From positions 310,001-374,000 of the forward strand of contig JANXEI010000002.1 of assembly GCA_025058835.1 (NCBI GenBank): a stretch of DNA of 64,000 bases. The letters run 5' to 3'. A program made the position numbers and the translations under genes. The first letter of the stretch is position 1; each line of letters opens with the position of its first letter. The stretch comes from Acidilobaceae archaeon (GTDB lineage: Archaea > Thermoproteota > Thermoprotei_A > Sulfolobales > Acidilobaceae). Positions 33,643 to 42,142 of the stretch are shown one piece after another. The notes under the pieces were generated by a model. The model saw only the letters and a program-made list of their open reading frames with translations. It ran no database searches and was not told the DNA's origin.

Positions 33643-33978
33643 ATGGTCCAGGAAGCAAAGGCATATCTGCATGCCGCACTAGCGCTGTACTATGCAGGCA
33701 AGCAGATAACTGAGGAGAGCCTCAAGAACGCCGTAGAGGCACTCGGCATCTCTGTGGACGAGGTAAAGGTGAAGATGATAGTCGCCAGCCTTGCTGAGGT
33801 AAAGCTAGACGAGGTCCTGAAGCAGGCGGTCGTTGCAGCTCCTGTAGCAGCGCCCGCGGCAGCTCCAGCGGCCCAGCCGGTAGCGGAGCAGAAGAAGGAG
33901 GAGAAGAAGGAGGAAGAGGAGAAGAAAGAGGAGGAAGTGGACGTAGCGTCAGGCCTCAGCGGCCTCTTTGGCTTCTAA
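33643..33978 (+). CDS. rpl12: Ribosomal protein P1 (archaeal L12)
   Basis: Stalk dimer protein, 111 residues. An N-terminal helical dimerisation domain (YLHAALALYYAGKQITEESL, ALGISVDEVKVKMIVASL) is followed by a hinge of Ala and Pro, a Lys/Glu run and the elongation-factor-binding tail SGLSGLFGF. ATG start at 33643. The last 44 codons are the same at nucleotide level as in P0. Confidence 0.96.
   Translation: MVQEAKAYLHAALALYYAGKQITEESLKNAVEALGISVDEVKVKMIVASLAEVKLDEVLKQAVVAAPVAAPAAAPAAQPVAEQKKEEKKEEEEKKEEEVDVASGLSGLFGF
33847..33978 (+). repeat. 132-base perfect direct repeat, copy 2 (3' end of P1)
   Basis: Second copy of the repeat at 33459-33590; the distance between copies is 388 bases. 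The sequence after the stop differs (GCAAACC versus CCCAGTAG). Confidence 0.93.
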
Positions 33979-34039
33979 GCAAACCTCTTCCCATAGGTTT
34001 TAAGCCCCACGCTTCTTCTGGTATTGCAGGCGAGCCCTA

Positions 34040-36757
34040 GTGAGGGTTAGTCCTGCGGAGTACGAGGTAGAGTTCTTCAAGGAGATGGGGTTCTCTCGAC
34101 TTAAGGGCAACGTTTGCCCTGAGCACTACTGGACCCTCAACCCAGAGCTTACGGAACCTCAGGACGTTCCGTGCGTAGAGTACTGGTTCGATAAGATCCC
34201 CTCGCGAGAGCCCTTGAGCGTGGCAGAGGCGAGGAGGAGGTTCATCGAGTTCTTCAAGAAAAGGGGCCACGAGGAGATCCCGCCGAGGCCGGTGGTAGCG
34301 AGGTGGAGGGAGGACCTTTACCTAACCATAGCCAGCATCGTGGTGTTCCAGCCACACGTCACGAGCGGCATAGTACCCCCTCCCGCAAACCCCCTCGTGA
34401 TCAGCCAGCCTAGCATTAGGTTAGAGGACATAGACAACGTGGGCATAACGCTTGGGAGGCACCTGACCATATTCGAGATGGCTGCTCATCATGCCTTCAA
34501 CTACCCTGACAAGCAAGTGTACTGGAAGGACGAGACGGTGAGGTTTGCCTTCGAGTTCTTCACGAAAGAGCTGGGTATCCCAGGCGACCTGATAGTGTTC
34601 AAGGAGTCCTGGTGGGAGGGAGGGGGGAACGCAGGCCCTTGCTTTGAGGTGGCGGTAGGGGGGCTAGAGCTCGCGACCCTGGTCTTCATGATGTACAAGT
34701 CCCTGAACGGTTCATATGAGAGGATACCCATCCTAATTGTCGACACGGGTTATGGGGTTGAGAGGATCTCCTGGTTCTCCCAGAAGAGCCCCACCGCCTT
34801 CCACGCCATATACGGTGATCTCGTAGAAAAAGCAAGAGATCTGGTGGGCATAGAGAGGCCGGAGGAGAGCCTCCTCCTCGCTGCAAGGAGAGCAGCAGGG
34901 AGGCTGGATCCGGAAAGCCCTGAGAGCCTCGAGTCATATTTCGCGAGGGTGGCGAAGGAGACGGGGATGGAGCTAGAATATGTCAGGAGAGCTTTAACTA
35001 CTGAGGCCAGGCTTTTCAGCGTCCTCGACCACACCAAGTCTCTAGCCTTCATGCTAGCAGATGGGATAGTGCCTAGCAACTCTGGCGAGGGATATCTGGC
35101 AAGGCTCGTGGCAAGGAGAACCCTCAGGCAGCTCAGGCTCCTTGGCTCCTCTGCTGCCCTGAAAGAGCTGGTTGCCATGCAGATAGAGCTGTGGGGGAGG
35201 GACTTCCCGCGGCTTAGGGAGAACTCTAGCTACGTCCTCGAGGCAGTGGAGCTAGAGGAGGCCAGGTTCAAGGAGTTGCTAGAGAGGAGCAGGAGAGTGC
35301 TAGAGAGAGAACTCTCCAGGACCAAGAGTATTGGGCTCGAAGACCTGGTGAGGTACTACGACAGCTACGGCGTCCACCCAGAGCTGGTGGCAGAGATAGC
35401 TAGGGGCGCAGAGGTCAGAGTTCCCCACAACTTCTACTCCATCGTTGCCGCAAGGCACAGGGCTCCGAGGACTCTGGGGAAGCAGGAGGAGGTGGACGAG
35501 AAGCTGAGGAGTTGGGCCTCCCAATTCCCAGCCACGAGGAAGCTCTACTATGAGGACCCATACCTGCACTCCTTCAAGGCCCGGTTGCTGGGAGCTATGG
35601 GTAATTACGTGGTGCTAGATGCCACTGCCTTCTACCCGACGGGAGGAGGACAGATCAGCGACACCGGCGTGATCCGCTTGGGGGAGAGGGAGTACAGGGT
35701 TAAGGGAGCCATGCTGATTGGGGACGTGGTGGTTCACGAGCTCTCCGAGCCCCTCCCCGTCACAGAGGGCATAGTAAGAGGCGAGATCGACTGGGAGAGG
35801 AGGTACAAGATAATGAGACATCACACGGCGACCCACGTCATTCTGGGAGCGGCCAGGAGGGTGCTCGGAGCTCACGTGTGGCAGGCAGGGGCGGAGAAGA
35901 CGGAGGAGAAAGGAAGGCTCGACATAACTCATCACAAGCCTCTGAGCAAGGAGGAGGTGAAAAGGATAGAGGAGCACGTCAACGCAGTGGTGAACCAGAG
36001 GAGGAAGGTCACCGCTAGGTTCATGGACAAAGGAGAGGCAGAGCAGGCCTACGGTTTCTCCCTCTACCAGGGCGGTGTTCCGATGAGCAGGACCATCAGG
36101 GTGGTGGAAGTAGAGGGATGGGACGTGGAGGCCTGCGGGGGCACTCACGTGAGCAACACGGGCGAGATAGGCGGTGTGAAGATAGTGAACGTTGAGAGAA
36201 TTCAGGACGGAGTGGTGAGGCTAGAGTACGTTGCAGGGACCAGAGTCGCAGACTTTGCAGGAGCGGCAGAGGAGAGGCTGGAGGAGGTGGGACAGCTCGT
36301 TGGTGCCAGCAAAGGCCAGGAGGTGGAAAGGCTCAAGTCGCTCCTCTCCTCGCTAGAGGAGCTTCGCTCCGTGGCTGACGGGTACAGAAGGATTTGGACG
36401 GAGGCCGTGAGGAGGGAATTAGAGGGGGCAGAGGAGATCGGAGGGGCAAGGCTCGTCGTGGTCGAGAGCCCTGAGCTTAGTAGGGAGAGGATACAGGAGG
36501 CCCTCAAGTTGCTCACGGCTGAGAGAGGAAATGCGCTGGTGGCGGTAGTTCTGCGCAGCAAGGAGGGGACCGCTTTAGAGGTGGCTGCAGGCGAGAAGGC
36601 TGCCAGCGTCTTCAACATAGGAGAGGTCGTGCGGGCAGCCTCTCAGGCCCTTGGCGGCAGGGGAGGGGGCTCGAGGAGCTACGGCAGCGCAAGGCTACCG
36701 GCGAGCGTCAGCGCTGAGGAGGTAAGGAGGGCGCTCCTTGGGGCATTGAAGAGATGA
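34040..36757 (+). CDS. alaS: Alanyl-tRNA synthetase
   Basis: Charges tRNA-Ala. 905 residues, archaeal length. Class II catalytic domain with DIDNVGITLGRHLTIFEMAAHH, the editing domain with zinc/water-binding HHTATH (about 594) and CGGTHVSNTGEIG (about 698), and a C-terminal Gly-rich domain (ALGGRGGGSRSYGSARL). The archaeal Cys-bearing N-terminal segment GNVCPEHYW is present. GTG start at 34040 after a 61-base gap from the P1 gene. ATGA overlap with the next gene. Confidence 0.96.
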   Translation: MRVSPAEYEVEFFKEMGFSRLKGNVCPEHYWTLNPELTEPQDVPCVEYWFDKIPSREPLSVAEARRRFIEFFKKRGHEEIPPRPVVARWREDLYLTIASIVVFQPHVTSGIVPPPANPLVISQPSIRLEDIDNVGITLGRHLTIFEMAAHHAFNYPDKQVYWKDETVRFAFEFFTKELGIPGDLIVFKESWWEGGGNAGPCFEVAVGGLELATLVFMMYKSLNGSYERIPILIVDTGYGVERISWFSQKSPTAFHAIYGDLVEKARDLVGIERPEESLLLAARRAAGRLDPESPESLESYFARVAKETGMELEYVRRALTTEARLFSVLDHTKSLAFMLADGIVPSNSGEGYLARLVARRTLRQLRLLGSSAALKELVAMQIELWGRDFPRLRENSSYVLEAVELEEARFKELLERSRRVLERELSRTKSIGLEDLVRYYDSYGVHPELVAEIARGAEVRVPHNFYSIVAARHRAPRTLGKQEEVDEKLRSWASQFPATRKLYYEDPYLHSFKARLLGAMGNYVVLDATAFYPTGGGQISDTGVIRLGEREYRVKGAMLIGDVVVHELSEPLPVTEGIVRGEIDWERRYKIMRHHTATHVILGAARRVLGAHVWQAGAEKTEEKGRLDITHHKPLSKEEVKRIEEHVNAVVNQRRKVTARFMDKGEAEQAYGFSLYQGGVPMSRTIRVVEVEGWDVEACGGTHVSNTGEIGGVKIVNVERIQDGVVRLEYVAGTRVADFAGAAEERLEEVGQLVGASKGQEVERLKSLLSSLEELRSVADGYRRIWTEAVRRELEGAEEIGGARLVVVESPELSRERIQEALKLLTAERGNALVAVVLRSKEGTALEVAAGEKAASVFNIGEVVRAASQALGGRGGGSRSYGSARLPASVSAEEVRRALLGALKR

Positions 36758-37521
36758 GGCTGGTAGTAGACCTTGACGGCGTGGTCTGGGAAGGAGAGGA
36801 AGTACTGTGGGAGAACGTGAGGGGGCTCCAGCGATTACAGGAGGCTGGAGCAAGGCTGGTTTTTGTGACGAATAACTCTACTCTTACTTCAGAAGCATAT
36901 GCTCACCGACTATCCGCCCTAGGCCTTAGGATCAGGCCAGAGGAGGTGGTCACGAGCGGGAAGGCAGCAGCCGCATGGACCAGCAGAAGGGGGGTGAGGG
37001 AGGTAATGGTGATCGGCGAGGACGGCCTAAGGGAGGAACTGGTTTCGGTAGGGCACGAGCTTGTAGAGGAGGGGGCAGAGGCAGTAGTGGTAGGGCTGGA
37101 CAGGCGCGCCTGCTATGAGAGGCTGAGCAGGGCGGCGGGGGAGATCAGAGGGGGCGCCCTCTTCGTCCTCACGAACAGAGACCCCACCTTGCCCTCCCGC
37201 TCCCGCTTCTTGGCAGGCGCAGGCGCTATAGCAGCGTTTCTTGAGGTCTCTTCTGGTAGGTCGCCCGACTTCGTGGCAGGGAAGCCGAACCCCTGGATAT
37301 TGAGGACGGCCTTCGGCGATGACGCCCTTGAGGACCTTATAGTTGTGGGCGACAGGGTCGAAACTGACGTGAAGCTCGCTTTCAACGCAGGAGCAAGGGC
37401 TGCTCTAGTCCTGACAGGCGCTGCTAGGATGACTGACGAGGAGAGCAGGAGGAGGCTAGAGAGGATCGGAGTGATGGTCGTGAAGGATCTAGAGGAACTT
37501 GCTAAGAGGCTGGGGATATAG
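36754..37521 (+). CDS. HAD-superfamily phosphatase, NagD-like
   Basis: 255 residues. Motif I VVDLDGVVW (first Asp nucleophile), motif II FVTNNST, a type IIA cap (VVVGLDRRACYERL), motif III Lys in AGKPNPWI and motif IV VGDRVETDVKLAFNAG. This is the class IIA (NagD/4-nitrophenylphosphatase) set; substrate open, for example sugar or glycerol phosphates. Starts at ATG 36754 overlapping the alaS stop (ATGA). Confidence 0.92.
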   Translation: MRLVVDLDGVVWEGEEVLWENVRGLQRLQEAGARLVFVTNNSTLTSEAYAHRLSALGLRIRPEEVVTSGKAAAAWTSRRGVREVMVIGEDGLREELVSVGHELVEEGAEAVVVGLDRRACYERLSRAAGEIRGGALFVLTNRDPTLPSRSRFLAGAGAIAAFLEVSSGRSPDFVAGKPNPWILRTAFGDDALEDLIVVGDRVETDVKLAFNAGARAALVLTGAARMTDEESRRRLERIGVMVVKDLEELAKRLGI

Positions 37522-37522
37522 T

Positions 37523-37939
37523 TTGACATGCGTAGTGCAGGTCTTGGGCCCGAGCAACACGGGTAAGACGACGAGCATCGTGGCTGCGAGCAAGAGCCTC
37601 AGAGCAATGGGGCTCAGGGTCGCCGTGGTGAAGCACACTCACCACGAAGTAGATACTCCGCAAAAGGACTCCTGGCGGTTCTTGGAGGAGGGAGGCGCAA
37701 ATGTAGTAGCCGTAGTGAAGGGGAGAGGGGAGAGAACGGCTCTGTTCATCCCCGACCTCTCGCTGGACGAGCTAATGGGGCTCCTCAAGGTAGATGTGAT
37801 CCTTGTCGAGGGCTTCAAGGACCTGCAACTCGGCGAGAGGGTCTTGGCAGGACCAGAGAGGAGCATAGAGAGCATGTCCTCAGAAATAGTGAGCAAGGCG
37901 CTCCTCTGCGCCGCCGCTGGCAGGGGGGAAGATAACTAG
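37523..37939 (+). CDS. mobB: Molybdopterin-guanine dinucleotide biosynthesis protein MobB
   Basis: GTP-binding protein that assists pterin cofactor maturation. 138 residues from TTG 37523 (MTCVVQVLG), placed just after the NagD stop; the open frame also allows 8 more codons or GTG 37535. P-loop LGPSNTGKTT, VVKHTHHEVDTPQKDSWRFLEEGA and VDVILVEGFKDL are MobB signatures. The gene's last 60 bases are overlapped by the convergent MoaD-like gene. Context: a tungsto-pterin oxidoreductase lies just downstream. Confidence 0.88.
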   Translation: MTCVVQVLGPSNTGKTTSIVAASKSLRAMGLRVAVVKHTHHEVDTPQKDSWRFLEEGGANVVAVVKGRGERTALFIPDLSLDELMGLLKVDVILVEGFKDLQLGERVLAGPERSIESMSSEIVSKALLCAAAGRGEDN

Positions 37940-38203
37940 ACGATCTCCATCTCTTAGCTTCACCTCTTTGAGCTCTGAGGTCACGGGAGCACCGTTCAAC
38001 AAGAGAACGTATTCCTCCCTCACCCTTCCCTCCTCGTCAAGGAGCTGTTTCAGCAGTCTTCCCTTAGCCCTCTCGTCAAGGGAGCGTAGAAGCCCTTCAA
38101 GGGTCTCGCCCTCTGTAACGGAAACGCTCAGCTCTCTCTCCGGGAGGAGCTCCGTGAGCCTCCCTAACACTTTGACTGAGACCCTCATTCCTCCCCGCTC
38201 CAC
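37880..38203 (-). CDS. moaD: MoaD/ThiS-like sulfur carrier with residues after the Gly-Gly
   Basis: Beta-grasp sulfur carrier, 107 residues. VSVKVLGRLTELLPERELSV at the start, VREEYVLLLNGAPV and LRDGDRLVIFPPASGG are MoaD features. In MoaD the chain ends at Gly-Gly for adenylation; here GG is residues 97-98 and nine residues (AEERLAHYF) follow before TGA at 37880-37882. The tail is coded over the mobB 3' end. GTG 38203 is favoured as start because GAGGTGA lies 7 bases upstream; ATG 38188 abuts its purine tract. Divergent from the aldehyde oxidoreductase it could serve. Confidence 0.85.
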   Translation of the reverse strand: MERGGMRVSVKVLGRLTELLPERELSVSVTEGETLEGLLRSLDERAKGRLLKQLLDEEGRVREEYVLLLNGAPVTSELKEVKLRDGDRLVIFPPASGGAEERLAHYF

Positions 38204-38215
38204 AGGTATGTCACC

Positions 38216-38225
38216 TCTATATAAC
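38216..38225. promoter_or_regulatory. Two-way TATA element between moaD and the aldehyde oxidoreductase
   Basis: TCTATATAAC reads as TATA on the plus strand (about 35 bases before ATG 38257), and GTTATATAGA reads as TATA on the minus strand (just upstream of the GTG at 38203). One AT core may serve both genes. Confidence 0.5.
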
Positions 38226-38256
38226 TTTTGTACATGAAACTATCACTGGTGTCCTC

Positions 38257-40068
38257 ATGAAGGGCCTTTGGGGGAGGGCGCTTTGGGTAGACCTCTCGAG
38301 AGAGGAAACTAGAGCGTGGGAATATCCGAGGGACTATGCTGTTAATTACGTGGGCGGGAGGGGGTTTGCAGCCAGGGTGCTCTGGGACTACCTCCCTCCC
38401 AGGACGGACCCTCTCTCGCCGGACAACCTGCTCATCTTTGCCCCCGGGCCCGTCACAGGCCTGGCAGTTAACAGCGGTAAGATGGTTGTGGCCGCGAAGA
38501 GCCCGCTCACCGGAGGCTACGGCGACGGAAACATAGGCTCCTACTTCGGCACTATGTTGAGGAAGGCCGGTTTCGATGCGGTGATAGTAACAGGCAAGGC
38601 AAGGAGACCCTCATACCTCTACGTGGAGAACGGGAAAGCTCACATACTCAGCGCTGAGGCAGTGTGGGGCAGTACAGCCTCAGAGTGCGAGAGGAGGCTC
38701 AAGGAAGTCCACGGAAAGAACAGCGGAGTCATATGCACTGGCCCAGCGGGCGAGAAGCTCGTTAGATATGCAGTGGCGATCTCCCAGGGGGGGAGGGCTG
38801 GAGGGAGGCCTGGCATAGGAGCCGTTATGGGTAGCAAGAACCTCAAGGCAGCCATAGCGTTGGGCGACATGGAGGTGCCTGTGGCAGATGCAAAGGAGAC
38901 GAGGAGGTTGTTGGCAGAGGGGTTCAAGGCAGTGAAGGCAAAGGAGGGATACTCGTTCTGGGAGAGGCAGGGGACAATGGCTACAGTAGAGTGGGGCCAG
39001 GAAGCCTCTGTTCTCCCCACTTACAACTTCAGGGAGGGGACCTTCGAGTTCTACAGGATGATAGACGGTTACTCCATGGAGGCCATGAAGGTGGGGCTGC
39101 ATTCGTGCCCAGTGTGCGCAATGCCCTGCGGCAACGTCGTGAGGGACCAGGAGGGACTGCTCTCTGAACTGGATTATGAGAACGTCGCTATGCTGGGTTC
39201 CAACATAGGAATAGGTCATCTGGGCCACGTCTCTGTCCTGAACAGGCTTGCAGACGAGCTGGGGCTCGACACGATATCTCTCGGCTCTGCGATAGGCTTT
39301 GCCATGGAGGCCACGGAGAAGAAGCTGATAAAAGAGGGCATAGAGTGGGGAGATCACAAGAAGGCCAAGGAACTGGTGCAAGATATAGCGATGAGGAGAG
39401 GCCTCGGTGACCTGCTGGCAGAGGGCGTGAAGAGAGCCTCAGAAAAGATCGGGGGTAACTCGAGCGAGTGGGCAATGCATGTGAAGGGCCTCGAGATATC
39501 TGCTTACGATTGTCACGCAGCACCAGCCATGGCCTTGGCCTTTGCCACCTCTCCGATAGGAGCACATCACAAGGACGCCTGGGTCATATCTTGGGAGGTG
39601 AGGACGGGGAGGCACAGCTATGATGAGGCGAAGGTCGACAAGGTCATAGAGCTTCAGAGGATTAGAGGGGGCATGTTCGAGACGCTAGTGGCGTGCAGGT
39701 TCCCGTGGGTGGAACTAGGCTTCGAGCTAGATTGGTACCCGAAGATATTCAAGGCTGTGACGGGCATGAGCGTGGACTTCGACTTCTTCAACCAGCTTGC
39801 CGACAGGGTCTACTCGCTTATACGGGCCTTCTGGATCAGGGAGATGGGAGGATGGGACGTCTCTCTCGACATGCCCCCGGCACGGTGGTTCAAGGAACCG
39901 CTCACGAAGGGGCCTCTAGCAGGCTCTAAGCTAGACCTCGATGGATACATGAGCATGCTGATGGCGTACTATCGCAAGAGGGGATGGGACAGCAGGGGAG
40001 TGCCAAAGAGGGAAACCTTGGTAAAGCTCGGCCTGGGGGACGTGGCAGATGCGATCTTGCCTAAATAG
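38257..40068 (+). CDS. aor: Aldehyde:ferredoxin oxidoreductase (tungsten-pterin)
   Basis: Oxidises aldehydes to carboxylic acids and reduces ferredoxin, with a tungsto-bispterin and a [4Fe-4S] cluster. 603 residues. N-terminal pterin-binding domain: YVGGRGFAARVLWDYLP, NSGKMVVAAKSPLTGGYGDG, GRAGGRPGIGAVMGSKNLK. Cluster ligands C284-x2-C287-x3-C291 (CPVCAMPC) and a fourth Cys near 480. ATG start at 38257. Neighbouring mobB and moaD would help build its cofactor. The exact aldehyde (for example from amino acid or sugar breakdown) cannot be read. Confidence 0.95.
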   Translation: MKGLWGRALWVDLSREETRAWEYPRDYAVNYVGGRGFAARVLWDYLPPRTDPLSPDNLLIFAPGPVTGLAVNSGKMVVAAKSPLTGGYGDGNIGSYFGTMLRKAGFDAVIVTGKARRPSYLYVENGKAHILSAEAVWGSTASECERRLKEVHGKNSGVICTGPAGEKLVRYAVAISQGGRAGGRPGIGAVMGSKNLKAAIALGDMEVPVADAKETRRLLAEGFKAVKAKEGYSFWERQGTMATVEWGQEASVLPTYNFREGTFEFYRMIDGYSMEAMKVGLHSCPVCAMPCGNVVRDQEGLLSELDYENVAMLGSNIGIGHLGHVSVLNRLADELGLDTISLGSAIGFAMEATEKKLIKEGIEWGDHKKAKELVQDIAMRRGLGDLLAEGVKRASEKIGGNSSEWAMHVKGLEISAYDCHAAPAMALAFATSPIGAHHKDAWVISWEVRTGRHSYDEAKVDKVIELQRIRGGMFETLVACRFPWVELGFELDWYPKIFKAVTGMSVDFDFFNQLADRVYSLIRAFWIREMGGWDVSLDMPPARWFKEPLTKGPLAGSKLDLDGYMSMLMAYYRKRGWDSRGVPKRETLVKLGLGDVADAILPK

Positions 40069-40138
40069 ACGTCACTATGAGAAGGTAGGAAGTCCTCTCC
40101 CTCAAACTTAATAGCCCACGCGAACCTGGATACGTTTC

Positions 40139-40213
40139 GGGCCCGTCGTCTAGCCTGGATAGGACGCCGCCCTGACACGGCGGAGGTCCGGGGTTCAAAT
40201 CCCCGCGGGCCCA
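40139..40213 (+). tRNA. tRNA-Val (anticodon GAC)
   Basis: 75 nucleotides. Acceptor GGGCCCG/CGGGCCC with discriminator A at 40213; anticodon stem CCGCC/GGCGG around loop CTGACAC; T arm CGGGG-TTCAAAT-CCCCG. No CCA encoded, no intron. TATA-like ACTTAATAG lies about 26-33 bases upstream. Confidence 0.95.
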
Positions 40214-40268
40214 TGCGTAATTTTATTAGGTTTCTTAGATCTTCTCATGCGATAGAGGTGTTTATAAA

Positions 40269-40519
40269 GTGGGACTGAACAGGACGAGCATTGTCGCTGC
40301 TCTCCTCGTGATAATCGTTATCGCGGGAGCTCTGCTTATCTTCCTGAGACCAACCCCCCCATAACTCCCGCCCCCTCACCCACTCTTACTCCAACCCTTC
40401 AGAAGATAGACGTTCTCCGCATCTCTCATAGGGGAGACGCTGAGAGACAGGCTAGACCCTCGCTCGAAGACTCTGTTGAGGTAGCTATTAACTTTGCCAG
40501 ACGTACAGCGGGGTTCTAC
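40269..40519 (+). pseudogene. Signal-anchor and Pro/Thr-linker segment, frameshifted at a C7 run
   Basis: GTG 40269, with GAGGTG 8 bases upstream and a TATA-like AATTTTATTAG further up, begins GLNRTSIVAALLVIIVIAG, a signal anchor, and ends at TAA 40362 after RPTPP. The C7 run is at 40354-40360. In the -1 frame, directly after the run, the sequence continues ITPAPSPTPTPT, a Pro/Thr linker typical of archaeal surface proteins, then about 40 more residues with no stop, running straight into the HD gene at 40520. It is either a decayed surface-protein gene, a sequencing slip, or a -1 programmed frameshift. Confidence 0.6.
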
Positions 40520-41326
40520 ATGGTGCTCGTGAGCCCCGCTCTAATAGAGTCGCACGTCAAGAGCAACGCCCTCCTCATGAGAGCTTGGAACTTGCTGCAG
40601 GGGGACGCTGAAGTGCAGGAGCTCCTTAGGATGTCTAACGTAAACGCTACGGTGAGGATGCTCTATAACGATCACGGTCCTGTTCATGCAGCCATAGTTG
40701 CGGGCGCGTCTCTTGAGATAATGGAGCTCCTCCTAGAGGGAGGCATGATACCCTCAAGCATAGCTCATGGGACTACGAGGGACATGGACCATGCAAGGCT
40801 CATAGTAATGATGGGGGCCTACCTCCACGACATAGGCAACAGCGTTCACAGGAGCTCCCACGAGTTCACGGGGGTACAGCTCTCTTACCACATCCTCTCC
40901 CGCCTCCTACCTGAGCTCCTAGCGCAGGAGGAGATGAGGCTGATCTACAGGATCAGGAGCGAGATAATGAACGTGATACATAGCACTGCTCCAGAGGTTC
41001 AGGCGATAACGGTGGAGGCCAGTATTGTTAAGGTAGCCGACGGAACTGACATGGCAGAGGGTAGGGCAAGGATACCCTATGCAAAGGGAAAAATGGATAT
41101 GCACGCCTTGTCTGCCATGAGCATAAAGAGAGTGGAACTAGAGCCGGGCGCCTCAAGGCCTGTGAGGATCAAGGTGTTTATGAACAGCTATGCCGGTTAC
41201 TTCCAGCTGGAGCATGTCCTTGTACCGAAGATCAAGAGCACTCTAATTAGGGATCACGTGGAGATAGCTCCAATACTTATCTCGAAAGAGGAGGAGCAGA
41301 AGCCGCTTCCGTTAATTCAACCGTAA
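40520..41326 (+). CDS. HD-domain phosphohydrolase
   Basis: 268 residues. Metal-binding residues: His in YNDHGPVHAAIV, the HD pair in GAYLHDIGNSVHR, and Asp in KVADGTDM. The family N-terminus VSP-x-L-I-x-x-HVKSNALLMRAWNLL supports ATG 40520, which is also where archaeal homologues begin. The C-terminal domain (VRIKVFMNSYAGYFQLEHV) looks like an extra alpha/beta module. Probably acts on nucleotides or cyclic nucleotides. The reading frame remains open about 200 bases upstream of the ATG, into a surface-protein-like segment. Confidence 0.85.
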   Translation: MVLVSPALIESHVKSNALLMRAWNLLQGDAEVQELLRMSNVNATVRMLYNDHGPVHAAIVAGASLEIMELLLEGGMIPSSIAHGTTRDMDHARLIVMMGAYLHDIGNSVHRSSHEFTGVQLSYHILSRLLPELLAQEEMRLIYRIRSEIMNVIHSTAPEVQAITVEASIVKVADGTDMAEGRARIPYAKGKMDMHALSAMSIKRVELEPGASRPVRIKVFMNSYAGYFQLEHVLVPKIKSTLIRDHVEIAPILISKEEEQKPLPLIQP

Positions 41327-41328
41327 AT

Positions 41329-41337
41329 ATAAATAAG
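41329..41337 (+). promoter_or_regulatory. TATA box of the zinc-finger protein gene
   Basis: TATAAATAA lies 18-26 bases before ATG 41355, which fits a leaderless transcript beginning at or near the start codon. It overlaps the end of the HD gene region. Confidence 0.6.
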
Positions 41338-41354
41338 TTAGTTCTACTAAAAAT

Positions 41355-41678
41355 ATGGGTGGTATTCCTATGGCGAGAAGGGGGCTCTTCAAGTCCAGAA
41401 TAGCAGTCTACGTAGCTCGAGTGGCGAGCGAGATGGTGGAGGCAGAAAACTTCGACAACCGCGTTCTGGCCAAACACGTTGTAGAGGCTGTGAGGAGCGT
41501 GGGCGTTCAGCTGTCCGAGAAGCGTGATGGACTCTTTAGATGTCCGATATGCGGCAAAGGGGCCTTCACTAAAAGAGGTTACTATCTCCACTTGACCCGC
41601 ATCCACTACGCTTACCTTATTTCTCTGGTGGACAGGGAGGTGGAGAGGATTATGAGGACCTCTAAGAACCTAGCGTAA
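41355..41678 (+). CDS. Small C2H2 zinc-finger-like protein
   Basis: 107 residues. A basic helical N-terminus is followed by one classical finger: C-P-I-C, 12 residues, H-L-T-R-I-H (C-x2-C-x12-H-x4-H, residues about 63-84). The C-terminal helix is SLVDREVERIMRTS. Such single-finger proteins are frequent in crenarchaea and their viruses and are assumed to bind nucleic acid. Starts at ATG 41355 (leaderless) or ATG 41370. Overlaps the convergent gene by 17 bases. Confidence 0.78.
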   Translation: MGGIPMARRGLFKSRIAVYVARVASEMVEAENFDNRVLAKHVVEAVRSVGVQLSEKRDGLFRCPICGKGAFTKRGYYLHLTRIHYAYLISLVDREVERIMRTSKNLA

Positions 41679-42126
41679 CGTGTTGAATGCCGTCATCGGT
41701 CTCGAGAACTAACATGATAACATCGGGAGGGGCCCTCACTTTCCCATCGAAAACGTAGACGCCGCTCTCTACAGAGGTCCACTTCACGGACTCCAGATTG
41801 ACCTTGTAGTAGCCCAGCTCTTGTTGCAAGTCCTTCTGTCTTATTACTGCTACCCTGCGAAGGCGGGCGATCCTCGGATGAAGGATCATAGTGTCCTGCT
41901 CTTTCTTCCCTGCGGGCACCTCTCCCTGAACCCTCTCCACCTCTCCATGCTGCTCCACAACTACATAATCAGCCTCGCTCTCCTTCTTCAATATGTTGTT
42001 CAATAGGTCAGCGAGCTCCCCATCCCACTCCTCATCGGTCCTGCTTATGAGCCTGTATACATGGAGCTCCACATCCCCCGCTTTGATTCTGTCTCTTTTG
42101 AACTTGAGAACTTCCACCTTTGCCAT
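41662..42126 (-). CDS. Hypothetical protein, no family recognised
   Basis: 154 residues. The N-terminal MAKVEVLKFKRDRIKAGDVELHV and the C-terminal VYVFDGKVRAPPDVIMLVLE suggest an alpha/beta protein with two beta sheets and an acidic middle helix. No motif with a known function. ATG start at 42126, facing the aminotransferase promoter; codon use is normal for the window, so I treat it as a real gene. Confidence 0.65.
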   Translation of the reverse strand: MAKVEVLKFKRDRIKAGDVELHVYRLISRTDEEWDGELADLLNNILKKESEADYVVVEQHGEVERVQGEVPAGKKEQDTMILHPRIARLRRVAVIRQKDLQQELGYYKVNLESVKWTSVESGVYVFDGKVRAPPDVIMLVLETDDGIQHVTLGS

Positions 42127-42142
42127 GGGCTCTCAGCTCAAC

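Noticed and set aside
39969-40214. Open frame on the minus strand starting with RGFEPRTS
   Set aside because: That peptide is the well-known false translation of a tRNA T arm; here it is the reverse of tRNA-Val.
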